Assembly: GCA_023525975.1 (NCBI GenBank)
Contig: CM042038.1
Span: 8,867,272-8,931,271, forward strand
Direction of reading: 5' to 3'
DNA length: 64,000 bases
Source of the DNA: Smallanthus sonchifolius
Lineage: Eukaryota > Streptophyta > Magnoliopsida > Asterales > Asteraceae
The number at the start of each line of letters is the position of its first letter. Position 1 is the stretch's first letter. The notes beneath the pieces are model-generated. The model was not told where the DNA came from, searched no databases, and worked only from the letters and a program-made list of their open reading frames with translations. Position numbers and translations under genes: made by a program. Shown in pieces: positions 21,999-34,054 of the stretch.

Positions 21999-24900
21999 TT
22001 ATCTACCATCTATTTGACTTAATGTTACTCCGTTAACTGATGATGATACTAAAGGAAGAACCGAGGAAGAATTTATCTCACTTTCTTGAATAAAGAAAGC
22101 TGGTTTTTTAGGAGATGGAAGTGACCCTTCACTACCCAACATTGCAACCACAGTCGGCGTGTTAGGTCTATCTTCTACTCTTTGTTGAACACATAATAGG
22201 CCAACATGTACCGATTGCAACACTTCACAATTAGAATAGGACTTGAGTAAACACTCATCAATTAGATCGAGGGACTTGTCTTCCATGTAAAGTCTCCATG
22301 CCTGTATGCATCCAAATACAAAACAAAAGTTAGATCATACTTCATAACATATATGCACATAAAGGTCATTGTCACATACATATACATGGATAGAGATTCA
22401 AATGATAACTATTAAATAATTAGGAGCTAAAGAAACCACTGCTTAAACCTTGGATCATATTTCAATGGATGAATGTGAGCTCCTCTATTATATCTTTTCC
22501 CTCCATGATCAAAGCATCAAAATGGTTCATTTGGTAACTCATTATTTAATGGTTGTTGTTTGAACTCATACTTGTAGACATGTATACATATTTTAAATGC
22601 ATCATGGGCGCATATTAATTTTTCACCAATGGAAGATTATATTGAACACACTTACATGCCCAAGAAGATTATCATCATGGCCTTCATGAACAAAACTTCT
22701 AGATTTCTTCCCGCACACGATTTCCAACACTAAAACCCCGAAACTAAAAATATCCGACTTTACTAAGTAGAGACCATTCACGGCATACTCTGGAGATATG
22801 TAGCCCCTAAATCACAGTACACACAACAGAAATACAAAATATATAAAAATGTACTGAACAATATGAATCAAGTTCAAGGATTCTTACAAAGTTCCCATGA
22901 CTCTCTTTGTATTTGCTTCACTCTCTTCTTCTTTAAATATTCTAGCCAAACTGAAATCTTATATCTTTGGACGCATGTTATGATCAAGTAAAATGTTCCT
23001 TGCTTTTAAGTCCCTATGTACAACTTTAAGCGGGGAATCTTGATGAAGATAAAGAAGACCTCAAGCAATCCCTTGAATTATCTGGAAGCGTTGTGGCCAA
23101 TCAAGTAACGACTTCCTTGATTTATCTGCTAAATATGCAACAACGGAGTTTATAAAATATTGTATTCTCTTGCATTTTAATAAACCTGTATTTTTAGGAT
23201 TGTAAGAGAGCCCAACCAAATAAAAAACTATCGAGGCTTTTGTTAGGCATGTATTCATAAATTAACATTTTCTCATCGTCTTGAATGCAATATCCTAAGA
23301 GCTTCACAAGATTCCGATGTTTAAGTTTAGCAATACATATAACTTCATTCTCAAATTCATCAAGCCCTTGCCGAGAAGAATTCGATAGGCGCTTAACAAC
23401 AATCTCTTGGCCATCTTCTAGCACACCCTGTTGTGTTGAATGTAAATCCAAAGTTTATTAATTAAGATGTACTTATTCGGACATGAACATCTAACTCATA
23501 TCATTTACCTTGTAAACGGGTCCAAACCCACCTTCGCCCAGCTTGTTGTCGACCGAAAAGTCATTGGTAGCCACATAAATTTTGGATAAGCTAAACAAGG
23601 GAACCTCTACACTTCTCATATGTCTGCTGGTAGCTTTGTAATCTTTATCAAGGGTCTTTTCAGGTCCACCTAGATAATGTGATATTGAGACAGAGATCAT
23701 AACTCATAAGGTATTAACTTATATGTACAACATTCAAATACAAATAGCAATTCAGATCGGTATCACTTGCCTTCTCTCTCTGCAGCTGATGATCCCCTCT
23801 TCCATTTTCTCCTAATGTAGAGTGCAAATATGAGGCCCAAAATAGTCAACACAGCGGATATTGACACAGTAACTACCATAACTACTCGTTTCTTTCCGTG
23901 GGACCTGGAATGGAGGTCTAAAAGATGTTACAGAGTTAAAGGAAACAATATAATCTCAACTTTACAGAAATAAACAAACAACATGTATGTCTTGGCTACA
24001 AAGTTGCTTATGCGTTGCTATTGTTTTAGTTTGTAGACCATATTCATCCAACATAAACAAACACTGATTGACAAATAAGGTGAACAAATATAAACATGAA
24101 ATGCATTAATTTGGTAATGTTATTGGATTACCTAAATTCTGAGGCTGCAAGTCTAACATAAAGATCTTGCCCATTTTGTGGGTACACTCGGACATCAATC
24201 AATCCCCCAAACCATAGCAAGCACCCAGTGATGTTTGGATTTGCATACGCCATGCATGAGCAATTATTCTTGCAAGATGCCTCACAATCTTGTAGGCTCA
24301 TGTTGCCACTAAAGTCAGAATTCTCCGTGTCTGGCAATTTCATGCTTGAAAACTTTAGAAATCCCTCTCCAGTCCCACAATCCAAGGCTATGCTCTGTCT
24401 ACAAACACTTGTATCATTATCAGGACTAATTTCATCCGAGGTTTTGCGTTCAAATCCTCTCAAGCACCCACAATAAGCAGAAGTGGCAGTATCACAGCTT
24501 CCATATGGGCCACATACTCCATAGTTGTCACAATAATCTACTGGTAAGGTGATACTCTGGATCCATTCTCGGTTTGGAAATCTTTGGTGCAAGATCTCAA
24601 GTTTACCACCAGGAGTTACTATCGTTCTTGACAAGAATGTGGTGGCATTGTTTTTAGAAGTAGTAGCGAAATACATCTCGTCTTGATTCACCCATATAAC
24701 TAACATATGCCAGATCAGCAGTATCAGGAGTAATGAGTGGCCGGCAAGAAAATGATATGCCATTGTATGGTCCAATTCTTGTTTCAATATCAGAACTTTT
24801 TCTGATATATAATTGTTGATATTTACCCTTAACCATTAAAAATCTTAATGTATAATCACCTGGGGAAGGATCATCTGCACTCCTCCATGATGTTAGATAT

Positions 24901-25400
24901 GTTTCTCTTCCAGTTATAAAGTTCTTGCCCAACTTCATTCCTTCTATGAAGGTATCTCCAGGGTAATCAAAACTTTGCCAAATAAAAATTTCATTATTGG
25001 TATTTCCATTCCTAATTTCCAGATTGCCTGTATCCAAGAGTTGTGCTACAAGATTGATATTTGTACCAGATGCCGAGGAGTTGGATGACCAAATGACTTT
25101 ACCGCTACCATTAACAAGAGTCAGGTACCCTTGGTTGTCCAGTTTGACAGCACCCAAGGTGTCTGTAAGTGGAGTTTCGCGGTTTGCAACCCATGCTATC
25201 GTTTGCGATGACGTGTTCTTAAACCATATCCCCAGGTATCGATTTTTGGAGTTACCCGGACTAAAGAAACCTAGCTCAAATTTTGCGTTCCCTGAAACAA
25301 TGCTGTTACCATCAGAGATGTTTTGATGCAGATGTATGGTGTCTGATGATCTAGAAGTGGTTAGCATTAGAAAGAAGAAGGAGATATAAGGGAGTAACAT
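21999..25400 (-). pseudogene. RLK-3: S-domain receptor kinase pseudogene
   Basis: Seven exons correspond to RLK-1: 25400-24132, 23917-23771, 23669-23509, 23427-23217, 23125-22888, 22806-22656, 22301-21999. Lesions: a 2-base deletion near 24690 in the S-locus region (frame changes before VNQDEM), and a 2-base deletion in the last exon 1 codons (24132-24140). In exon 5, CGA became TGA at 23063-23061 ([11 protein letters not shown]). A TCA became TAA at 22961-22959, and DFG became DFS in the same block. Exon lengths, splice sites and the GC donor of intron 2 are otherwise kept, so decay is recent. The product would stop in the ectodomain. It is most like RLK-1 and RLK-2, sharing the [11 protein letters not shown] juxtamembrane stretch, with [10 protein letters not shown] in the kinase. 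Confidence 0.9.
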
Positions 25401-25700
25401 CTATGCACAGATTCTTTAAAATTGGCCTTAATTCCTCACCACTTGATGGTATTTTTATGTATTAATAAGACAAGGCAAAAGAATGAAATTTCCTTGGTCA
25501 ATTATAGGTAAGTTGATAGTTAAGTAAACCATGTTAACTAGTCAACCTAATGTGAACGACAAATATGACACTGGGCCAAAGGGTATTTTGATTTTGTACA
25601 ATTCAGTTAATTCAAATCACATATTTTTGTGGTTTGAATCTTGCCAACGGGCTTTTTCTTTAAATGGGTCAAACACAACCTTTTCCTCTAAAAAACTAGG
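25401..25700 (-). promoter_or_regulatory. Upstream region of RLK-3 shared with RLK-2
   Basis: Contains the block GTGGTTTGAATCTTGCCAAC at 25629-25648 and a run of matches toward the ATG that recur, split by a MITE, upstream of RLK-2. It indicates that the duplicated unit carried its promoter. No TATA box or element is asserted. Confidence 0.45.
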
Positions 25701-26607
25701 CCCCATTTCGCCCAATTTTTCTATTTATTCTTTGAATTGGTCCAATTTTTTTTAGATAGGAACTTGTGAGGACCGAAGATGATTCCGTTCCCAATGCCGA
25801 ATTCCCACGAAGACGATTCCGTTCCCAATGCCAAATCATCAACCCATGTTCTTGATTTATTTGGTGGATTAATACAAGAGTGACATGACTAGTAATAGCC
25901 ATCTTCAAAGAGGGGCGAAGAACAAGGGCTTCGATCTTCAAATCCAACGTAGATGAGTAGAAGACTTTGATGAGGGAGTGAATTAGCGACTTCGAACACA
26001 ACACAGAATGAGTGACAACTTCAAAAACAAATTACCAGCCAACTTTTGTCTCCTATTCATTACTACCTATTTGATTTATTTAAAGTGATATCCTAAGTTT
26101 CCACACACACTTATACACACTTAGCTTTTCATGCACCCTTAAACTCACACATACAATGTCACCACCTCTTGTGATCTAAATCTAAACTATCGGGCCTAAA
26201 GCCCATTAATAATAAACTAGAAGCCCACTTACCCTCCAAGAAGAAGAAGCCTACTACAATATATAAGCCTCACTTTCGGGTCTCAAAGCCCAGTCCACAA
26301 CAATTCTCATCATAACTATGAGCCCAACAATAGTGTTATGAATACATGATGGCTGGAAGAGTGTGTAGACCCATGAGGGATTCTGACTAAGGAAAGACAA
26401 GGTACTTAAGTGTGTCCTAGTGACCCACCCCTCTTTCCTGGGGATCCTCCTCAGGGATGCATTGCTTATAGGTCAATTGTATTTCTAAAATACTGTTGTG
26501 AAGGCCCGGTGTTATGACTAGTCAAACTCTAAACCTATGAGAACTCCTATATTTAACACTCAGTATTTTATTATCACTTACAACATTTTCATTATTTCCT
26601 ACTAGAC
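25701..26607. other. Spacer with repeated short block, no gene
   Basis: A GACGATTCCGTTCCCAATGC-like block is repeated twice near 25780-25830. The 26060-26340 part has LTR-like or leader-like composition (AAGCCCATTAATAATAA, AAGCCCAGTCC). No open frame with a recognised domain. Confidence 0.35.
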
Positions 26608-27204
26608 ATGGACTTCTACTCTCCTTCCTCCCCAGTATACCGTCCCGGAGCAGAGTCTGATTGGGAAGAAGACGGCAGGTCACCCATGTATCGGTCACCA
26701 ACACCCCCAGCTGCTAGACCAAGATTTGATGTAAGGGCAGATTGGATTAGGAACACCGACCCAAGACTTCAAACACCTGGATCACCCGTACCCAGAAACC
26801 CGTATCAGACACCCCATCTCCACAATCAGTTACCACCCCTACTAAGAGACCCATATCTAATACCCGACCCGTACCATCCTAACCCTTGGGTAAGGCATAC
26901 CACGGCACCCACTAGTGTTATGGGAATTCCAACCAATGACATTCACCAATATGTAAGGACCTCAGAATTTGAGAGGCAAAGGATGGAGCAGGGAATAATT
27001 CACGACTTGCAAGGACAAAGAATGGATAGCCTAGCAAACCAATTAGGGTACCAAAAGGAGTTAATCTCCATCCTCGAAAAAGAAATACTGGAGCATCGCA
27101 CGGAGAAAGCTAAAGCTGAAGCCAGATCGGCTACCCGAGTGACCATAGTGGTGCTCGTCTTGGGAATTATCTTCCTTCTAATGGAAAGCTACAAGAGACG
27201 TTAA
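26608..27204 (+). CDS. 198-residue proline-rich, tail-anchored protein of unknown family
   Basis: An uninterrupted ATG-to-stop frame on the plus strand. Residues 1-110 are rich in proline, tyrosine and acidic/basic residues (MDFYSPSSPVYRPG start, several PxxP-like motifs). Residues about 115-172 are charged and heptad-like (FERQRMEQGI, LISILEKEILEHRTEK), suggesting a coiled coil. A hydrophobic segment VTIVVLVLGIIFLLM near 178-192, followed by YKRR, would anchor it in a membrane by its C-terminus. I do not recognise the family. It lies upstream of a Gypsy 3' LTR (29383) with about 2.2 kb of non-coding repeat between, so it could be an extra ORF of that element or a captured host gene. A CTAG just before the ATG might be an intron acceptor. 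Function unknown. Confidence 0.55.
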   Translation: MDFYSPSSPVYRPGAESDWEEDGRSPMYRSPTPPAARPRFDVRADWIRNTDPRLQTPGSPVPRNPYQTPHLHNQLPPLLRDPYLIPDPYHPNPWVRHTTAPTSVMGIPTNDIHQYVRTSEFERQRMEQGIIHDLQGQRMDSLANQLGYQKELISILEKEILEHRTEKAKAEARSATRVTIVVLVLGIIFLLMESYKRR

Positions 27205-28030
27205 CAAAATTATTTTTCCAATATTTATTGTCTTTAAATTTTCAGTTTGAGAACCATTTCCCTATGTTTTGAGTAATGTTTAACATTTCATTATTTAATC
27301 ATTTTTATATATACTGACTCTAAAATTATTATTCATTGATTTGACCCATTGAGTGTGAATTACACCCATCATATTTTCATCAAAATTTCTCAAGTATCGC
27401 CTTCTTCATTCAATACGATTTAGTACACTACCGACAATCTTCATCGTAAACAAATCATCCTATTATTTGATTTAAACAACCTCGTTATTTTGTTCAAACA
27501 AAACGTTTATCAAACTTTTAGATAGTATCAGAAATATGAATTTGCTATAAACATTTTCATCTTGTGAGAAAACTCAGTACAACCTGTTTTATAAAACCAT
27601 CATTTCAAATTGATAAATAAGTATGATTTTCCTCATTAAAGTAATTATTTCTAAAACCTGGCTAAATTGATGTACAACTACTTGATTTGCCAATAATTTC
27701 TCTTAAAAATATTCTTCTTATAATAATTGAAAATTTAAAAAGTTTTTCCTATAAACTGTCTATTTATTTAAATTATGTAACTCAATGGTTTCACTACTTT
27801 ATATATCTACAACCAAGAACAATTTACCACTTTCTATTTTCAAACAAAGATCAGTATTCGTAAACACATTTCCCTGAATGTTTTCAGAACCTCCTCGTTA
27901 TCTTTCACTTACCACTTCAAGAGACGACTCATTTCGCGTAAACGATTAACCATCCCTACAAACCTCAACGAGATTTAAAAAGCTAGAACCTAACTACCAC
28001 ATCCTACACGAACATAAACCAACACGCTGC
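27205..28030. other. Non-coding AT-rich sequence
   Basis: Follows the 198-codon frame. No open frame of note and no repeat boundaries recognised; possibly the 3' untranslated part of the retroelement to its right. Confidence 0.35.
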
Positions 28031-28520
28031 TCTGCAACACCTGATCACATGCAAAACTCGTTAGCATATGTCACACAAAATTCAATAACTTACGTATGCA
28101 CGTTCACAAGATACACATCATGATCACATAATACATGAAACTAGTTTATTTGCAAATCACAATTTACTAGGTTGGTCACATAACACATGAAACCAGTTTA
28201 TTTGCAATATACATGATACATAACAATTGTTTGCTTGGTACAAAATACTAGATTGACTACATTGAACATGAGACTTATTGAGCTACAAAATACATGATGC
28301 TAAATTGTCAACACCATACATGAACTTCATTTCCTACAATACACATGACACTATGTTGTTTACATTACACATGAGAGCTTATTGATTTACAAAATACATA
28401 ATGCTAAGTTGTTCACGCTACACATGAAACCTATTTGATTACAAGCTACCTGACACTAGATCATACATGAGACTTGTGTTTTTACATTATACGCGAAACT
28501 AAGTTGCTTGCAATTGTTAC
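28031..28520. repeat. Diverged tandem repeat with ACATGA core, about 40-60 base unit
   Basis: Eight or more imperfect copies of a unit with ACATGA(G/A)AC, TTATTGATTTACAA and AATACATGATGCTA-type blocks. It lies between the 198-codon ORF and the Gypsy LTR. Confidence 0.6.
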
Positions 28521-29382
28521 AAATGATTGAGCACATTATACACAAAGAATGGTCATACACTTTGTTCACCAAACTTAGAAACCATAACACATTGAAACTA
28601 CTCGGGGTTTGACGTATTCTTGTTCAAACACGAGTAAACTAAGGAACTCTAAGTTATACTACCTTATTACTCTCTAGTTGCTAACTGACCTGCTTAAGGA
28701 CATAGTTACTTTTTAGCAACTTTTATATGAAAACAATAGACATGAACGGAGTGAAATTGTGCCCCTCTTGACCCGCACACAACGGAATGATCTATACGGA
28801 CCATGCGATGATTTGAGTAATTACGGGTGCACACGTAATTATAAAAATCAGCGCATGGAAAACATAGTAAATTTTGTTGTGTGTTATGACATAAAACCAA
28901 TCGTGATATATAGTAACGAAACTAATGAGATATTATAGGGACATGGTGGATACGCCGCTGGCACTTCCTATATATAAGTGTTCATGTCATATTATCAGAA
29001 GTAGCGTTGTTCGTGTCAAGTGAAGTTTTATGTTATTTTGACCTTGACCAATGTTTATGAAATCTCTTGTCCACTGACAATTCTTTAACATATTAGACTT
29101 CATCCTAAACAAACCTTGATCATCAAGTTCCCATCAAATCCATCCCAAGCAATACATTTCACATTTAGGATTCACAATACCGTCCAACAGTTCATTGCAA
29201 AACTTAAATCATCATCAACATTCATACCTGACCTTGAGTATCAAAACCTAAATCTTGTCACCAGTTATACTCCTTGAACCAACCATCATAACACATTGAG
29301 AACCAAAACCCTCTCCTCTTTCCTGGTTCAGTAGACTACTCTAGCTAAATTTCGGGACGAAATTCTCTCAACATGGGGATAC
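28521..29382 (+). mobile_element. 3' internal end of a Gypsy element
   Basis: Ends with AATTTCGGGACGAAATT, a few bases, then a purine-rich tract before TGTAACA. The GGGACGAAAT motif just upstream of the polypurine tract and the 3' LTR is a strong signature of plant Ty3/Gypsy (chromovirus-like) elements. No protease, reverse transcriptase or integrase was found upstream, so the internal part is truncated. Confidence 0.6.
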
Positions 29383-30639
29383 TGTAACATTTCTGATTTT
29401 ATTATCTTTAGTTCCAATTCAATGTAACGCATTCAATTCCAAAATCTAGTACAATGATTTATTCCATTCATACCAACAATCAAACCCTAAATCACAATAC
29501 AAATTCACGGGTTTTACACAGGTATACAATTATAAATACATATATATATAGATATAAAGATAACCATTGGTATCAAATAAATTAAATTCGTCCTTAATTC
29601 ATAATATTATAAAAATGGAACTTCCTATATAAATAGTTCAAGATAAAATAAATAATAGTTTTGATTTCAAGTTTTATAAAAACTAATTTTATTACAAAAC
29701 TTCAATTTAAAATTTAGTCTTTAATTTTGGACCCGTTCACCCGAAATCGAACCCATCCAAGAGTTTTGAACACTTAACATCCCTCTTTGACTTTTAAAAG
29801 TCAACAGAGATGAAATCTTGCAATTCAACCTTGAAATCGGTCAAATCCGTATTCAATGGACTTGCCCTGTTATGCTTGAACGATTCCCGACCCTTTCCAA
29901 CGCAGTTTTCAAATCAAGTTAACAAATTTCGCGACATAATTCGAATTTCAAATGGGTTTGACTTTACAGAGTCAAACCAAGCCAAATTGAATTCAAAATC
30001 AAGAAATTCAAACCCATTGATATCCGTAAATCACGCTCAGTCATTACTACTATGAATTGGGACACTAATCGCGACTAAATTCATCAAATTTCTGTTTATT
30101 CACGCGTAAACCACGTTACAGCTGTTTCCCTACTCTTTCAAATCAAATCAAGCAAGTTAAGCGAAATTGATCAGTTTGGATTATTCACACATCTTCACAA
30201 AACCTTTTTGCAAACCTTCTCAGCACTTACAAACTCGGCATTCACCTCTGGAACTCCGGCGAGCTCCAAGAACACCGAGCCCCTGCATCCCGTCAATCGT
30301 CTTCGATTCGTAATCGTTTCAGGTAATAGTTATACCAATAGTTTCGTTTTAATGCCCAATTCAAAAGCCCCATGATTCCGAGCCTTTTTACAATCAAATG
30401 TTAATCTAATTTTGCTCAAGAACAATCTAGGGTTTGTTTCCTTTGAATCGGTCAAGCACACATCAAACGAGCATGGAAATCCAATTAAGTTACATCATTA
30501 AATTCAGAATCCTTTGATTATCAGAAACCCTAAACCTTTTGTTAATTAAACTCACCGATAATCGATTAGGGTTTCGATCAGGGAATCGGGTTTTGGGTTT
30601 GGGATGATCATGGCAAATCGGCGATTTGGGTTTGCTTAT

Positions 30640-30765
30640 TTATGTATAGCGGGTGGGTTATCTTTCAAGGCCTCTGCCAAGTTCCTCTAGTTAAAACGCC
30701 GTATACGTGTGGTCGCGGGTTCGAAACCCACACTCGGTGGTTCTTTTTACGCGTGCCTCAAGCCA
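30640..30765 (+). other. tRNA-like module 1 inside the LTR
   Basis: Contains GGTCGCGGGTTCGAAACCC, a good Pol III B box with a T-arm stem, preceded 45-50 bases by a weak A-box-like GCCTCTGCCAAG. No convincing cloverleaf, so this is a tRNA-derived remnant, not a tRNA gene. Confidence 0.4.
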
Positions 30766-30825
30766 GACCTGACCGCCTGTACTGATCGGGTTATATCCAA
30801 ATCAAACTAACTCTATAACATGATA

Positions 30826-30895
30826 AGCTCCTGGTCCAGTGGTTGCGGCTTGAGACTCACACAACAGCCACCCGGGTTCGAACCGGGTGAGCTGC
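30826..30895 (+). other. tRNA-like module 2 inside the LTR
   Basis: TGGTCCAGTGG fits the A box and GGGTTCGAACCGGG the B box at tRNA-like spacing. The T arm CACCCGG/CCGGGTG is perfect and AGCTC...GAGCT could close an acceptor stem. The anticodon arm is degenerate, so it is a pseudo-tRNA. Confidence 0.5.
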
Positions 30896-32400
30896 ATATA
30901 TTTTTAAATCGATTTTTAAAGCTCCAGAAATTTTATAAATTTTTTTTTTATAAACCCTACAATATTTGTAACAGAGTAAAACCAGATTTGTAAATTTTCA
31001 ATATAAATTCAGTTTTATTACGAATTTTGTTGTTCAAATTGTATATTAAATAATTAAAACAAAAATTTAGATATTAAATAATTAAATGAAATTAACTTCC
31101 AAATAAAATATTTGTTTTTATAAAGTTTATAAAATTTTAACTTTATTTAAATCAAATACTTATTTTTAAAATGATAAATAAATAAATAAGTTTATTTATT
31201 ATAAACTATAAAAAAAGGGGTTAAAGGTATATTTATTATAAATAAATATCATTTTCACATCATTATAAATAGATATCATTTTCACATCTTTATTAATAAA
31301 TATCATTTTCACATCTTTATAAATAAATATTATTTTTACACATTTTTATAAATAAATAAATAAAACAAAATTATTTATTTAATTTATGTTTAAGATAATC
31401 CACACACTATTTTCATAACTAAATATCAATTATTTAAATTATTTAGTTATTCAAACCCAAACCCCAATTAAAATATTTTAAAACTATTCATTTCAAATCT
31501 TTCATTTTATACAAAACCAATTCAAGAACAAAACGCAGTTTCCTACACTCATGTACATACTACCACTCTTTGTACACACACTCAATTAAACCCGAGACTT
31601 GGACCTAGACTATCGTACACATTATTAATTTGATATATATTACACACTAGGTTAACGTGATGAGTTACAAGGACCGTTTTGCTACCTAGTCTTGCGTGCT
31701 AGCAACACTCTTGAATCAAGTGAGTATTACATAGCCCCTTTTTCTCCTTTACACTTTTTGGGGTGATTCATGAATTTTATACAAACAATAGCTTACATTT
31801 ACACAAACTACACAAACACAAATCCTATTTACATTCATGTGTGCAAATTTGAGCTTTATGTTTAAGTGCTAGGTGTGTTAACTTTGTGTGCAAATTATGT
31901 GCAATTATTAACTATTTAAGCCGACGGTTAACAATGATAGATCTATTGAGTCTGACAAACCCACTCAGATTGGGGTGATTGTTACCGACAACACAATTTG
32001 CATGCTAGTTACAAAGGTTTGATTGTACTATAGTTACACAATAGCTGCTCCCCATAAATGTCTTATTTATCATGACTTGTAAAGATTTGTTTATTCATGT
32101 TTATACACTATCTATGTACAAACCTATGTATGCTCAACAACTTTTTAGTTGACCCTATTTTATTCATGTTTCAGGTGCTAATGTGTGAGTTTGATCAAGA
32201 CATGCTACACTTAAGATTGGACTTAGTTAATTTAAATTCAAAGAACTATTTGTATTTTCATTTATGTACTTGTTGAATTTTGCTATTTGTGGTTGAATTA
32301 TTTGAAATGAAATGGATGATTTAATATTGAAATCTAGCGAACCTTGTGCTCATGAACAGTCTACATGTCCCGCCCCGACGTTTCCGTCGTCGGTCCGAGT

Positions 32401-32979
32401 TTAAAAATATTGCACATAGTTTAATTGAGTATTTGCAGATTTTGAGAGAGATAAGAACAGAACATAAATTGCATTAATCGTATTATCAAATGATTCAAAT
32501 GACTGGTATTTTTAGGTTTCTAGTTGGCGGTTATCTGCCAACCGTCACAGCTGTACAACACGAGTAAACCAACTATCATTAAACTCGCGTTTGACTTATT
32601 CAACCCATACGGATATAAACATAAAAATCGACCAAGTAATTGACTCCTTAATACATATTTAAATAAATATAGCAAATGCTAAGATCATAAGTCTTCATTA
32701 CTTCTTACATAGATCGAAAAATTTATTGATTAACAAATGATTAATTATAAATTGAATGAAATTTTTTAATAAAAGTAAATAATTTTTTTAATAATTTAAA
32801 AGACCTATGTGAAGTACACTCATTTATGTAATTGATAAAGTACATATACAAATGCCAGTTCTGAAAAAGAAATAAACATACAAACACACATCTATTAATT
32901 TCACACATTCATCTAAATAATACTACATTATTTATATAACTAATTTAGTACCTGAAACATGATCAAAACACACTTCTCA
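32401..32979. other. Downstream flank of RLK-4
   Basis: AT-rich spacer. The last 120 bases before the stop codon match the downstream flanks of the other receptor copies. Nothing else recognised. Confidence 0.4.
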
Positions 32980-33621
32980 TCATCTACCATCTACTTCACT
33001 TAATGTTACTCCATTAACTGATGATGGTAGTATAGGAAGAACTGAGGTGGAGTTGATGTCACTTTCTTGAATAAAGAAAGCAGGTTTTTTCGGAGAAGGA
33101 AGTGAGCCTTCACCATCCAACATCGCAACCACGGTCGGGGTGTTAGGTCTATCTTCTACTCGGTGTTGCACACACAAAAGGCCAACATGTACTGATCGCA
33201 ACACTTCACAAGTAGAATAGGACGCGCTTAAACATTCATCAATCAGATCGATAGACTTGCCTTCTTTGTAAAGCCTCCATGCCTATGTGAATCCAAATAG
33301 AAGACACGTACAAGTTAATTAGAACATATCAGATGGAACATCATGGGTGTTTTAGAGATTCACTATCCATATCATACTCATAATTCATCACATATATTCA
33401 CATATGATTGTCACATAAGACTCAACTCAAGTACAGACCATAAAATAATAAGAAACCACGTTTTAACCCTTGGAACATATTTCAATGGATGATCGTGATC
33501 TCCCTCTGTTATGTCTTTTCCCCTCCTTGAATCGCAACCGACCATTCCTTTTGTTCCCTCCATGATCAACGGCTCAAAAGGGTTCATATGATTCCTCAAT
33601 TTCTTGATTGAACTCATGCAT

Positions 33622-33656
<35 letters not shown>

Positions 33657-33992
33657 GGGGAGGGATCAAGAGAAAACCACAAAGTTAGGCGAAAACCAAG
33701 AAAACCACATCATTTTAGGCAATTTTTTTATTTACGTATACGTATCCAAAATTTTTTTTTTTGATTTACGTATACGTAACCACATTTTTTTGTTTTATGT
33801 TTACGTATACGTAACACTATGTGTAAAAATGTTTTTTGGTAAAAATATTTAATATTTCATTGATACTCTTATAAATAAATAAAAATAAACTAAAACAAAA
33901 AATAAAAATTATTATATGATTGGGTAAAATTGGTTTTTTTAGTGGTTTTCTTGGTTTTCGCCTAACTTGTGGTTTTCTCTGGAACCCTCCCC
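33657..33992. mobile_element. MITE A in RLK-4 intron 6
   Basis: Begins GGGGAGGGATCAAGAG and ends with the inverted CTCTGGAACCCTCCCC. Arms stay complementary for about 50 bases, including AGGCGAAAACCAAGAAAACC. It is inserted in TATATA repeats. The interior carries TTACGTATACGTAA palindromes. A preceding (CA)n(TA)n microsatellite runs from about 33619 to 33656. Confidence 0.75.
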
Positions 33993-34054
33993 AATATATA
34001 TGTATGTATGTATATATATATATATATATATATATACATACATACATACATATA

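Larger units (their letters stand above)
29383..32400 (+). mobile_element. Long Gypsy 3' LTR, truncated at its right end
   Basis: Starts TGTAACATTTCTG directly after the polypurine tract. The length of about 3 kb and low-complexity interior fit large Gypsy LTRs. Near 32368 CCCGCCCCGACGTTTCCGTC is the usual sub-terminal block of such LTRs, but the expected terminal ...ACA is missing, so it stops near 32400. Two tRNA-like modules lie inside (30640-30765 and 30826-30895). No 5' partner is in the window. Confidence 0.6.

Noticed and set aside
30826..30895. Functional tRNA gene
   Set aside because: A and B boxes fit, but the anticodon arm does not form a standard 5-bp stem with 7-base loop, and it lies inside an LTR.
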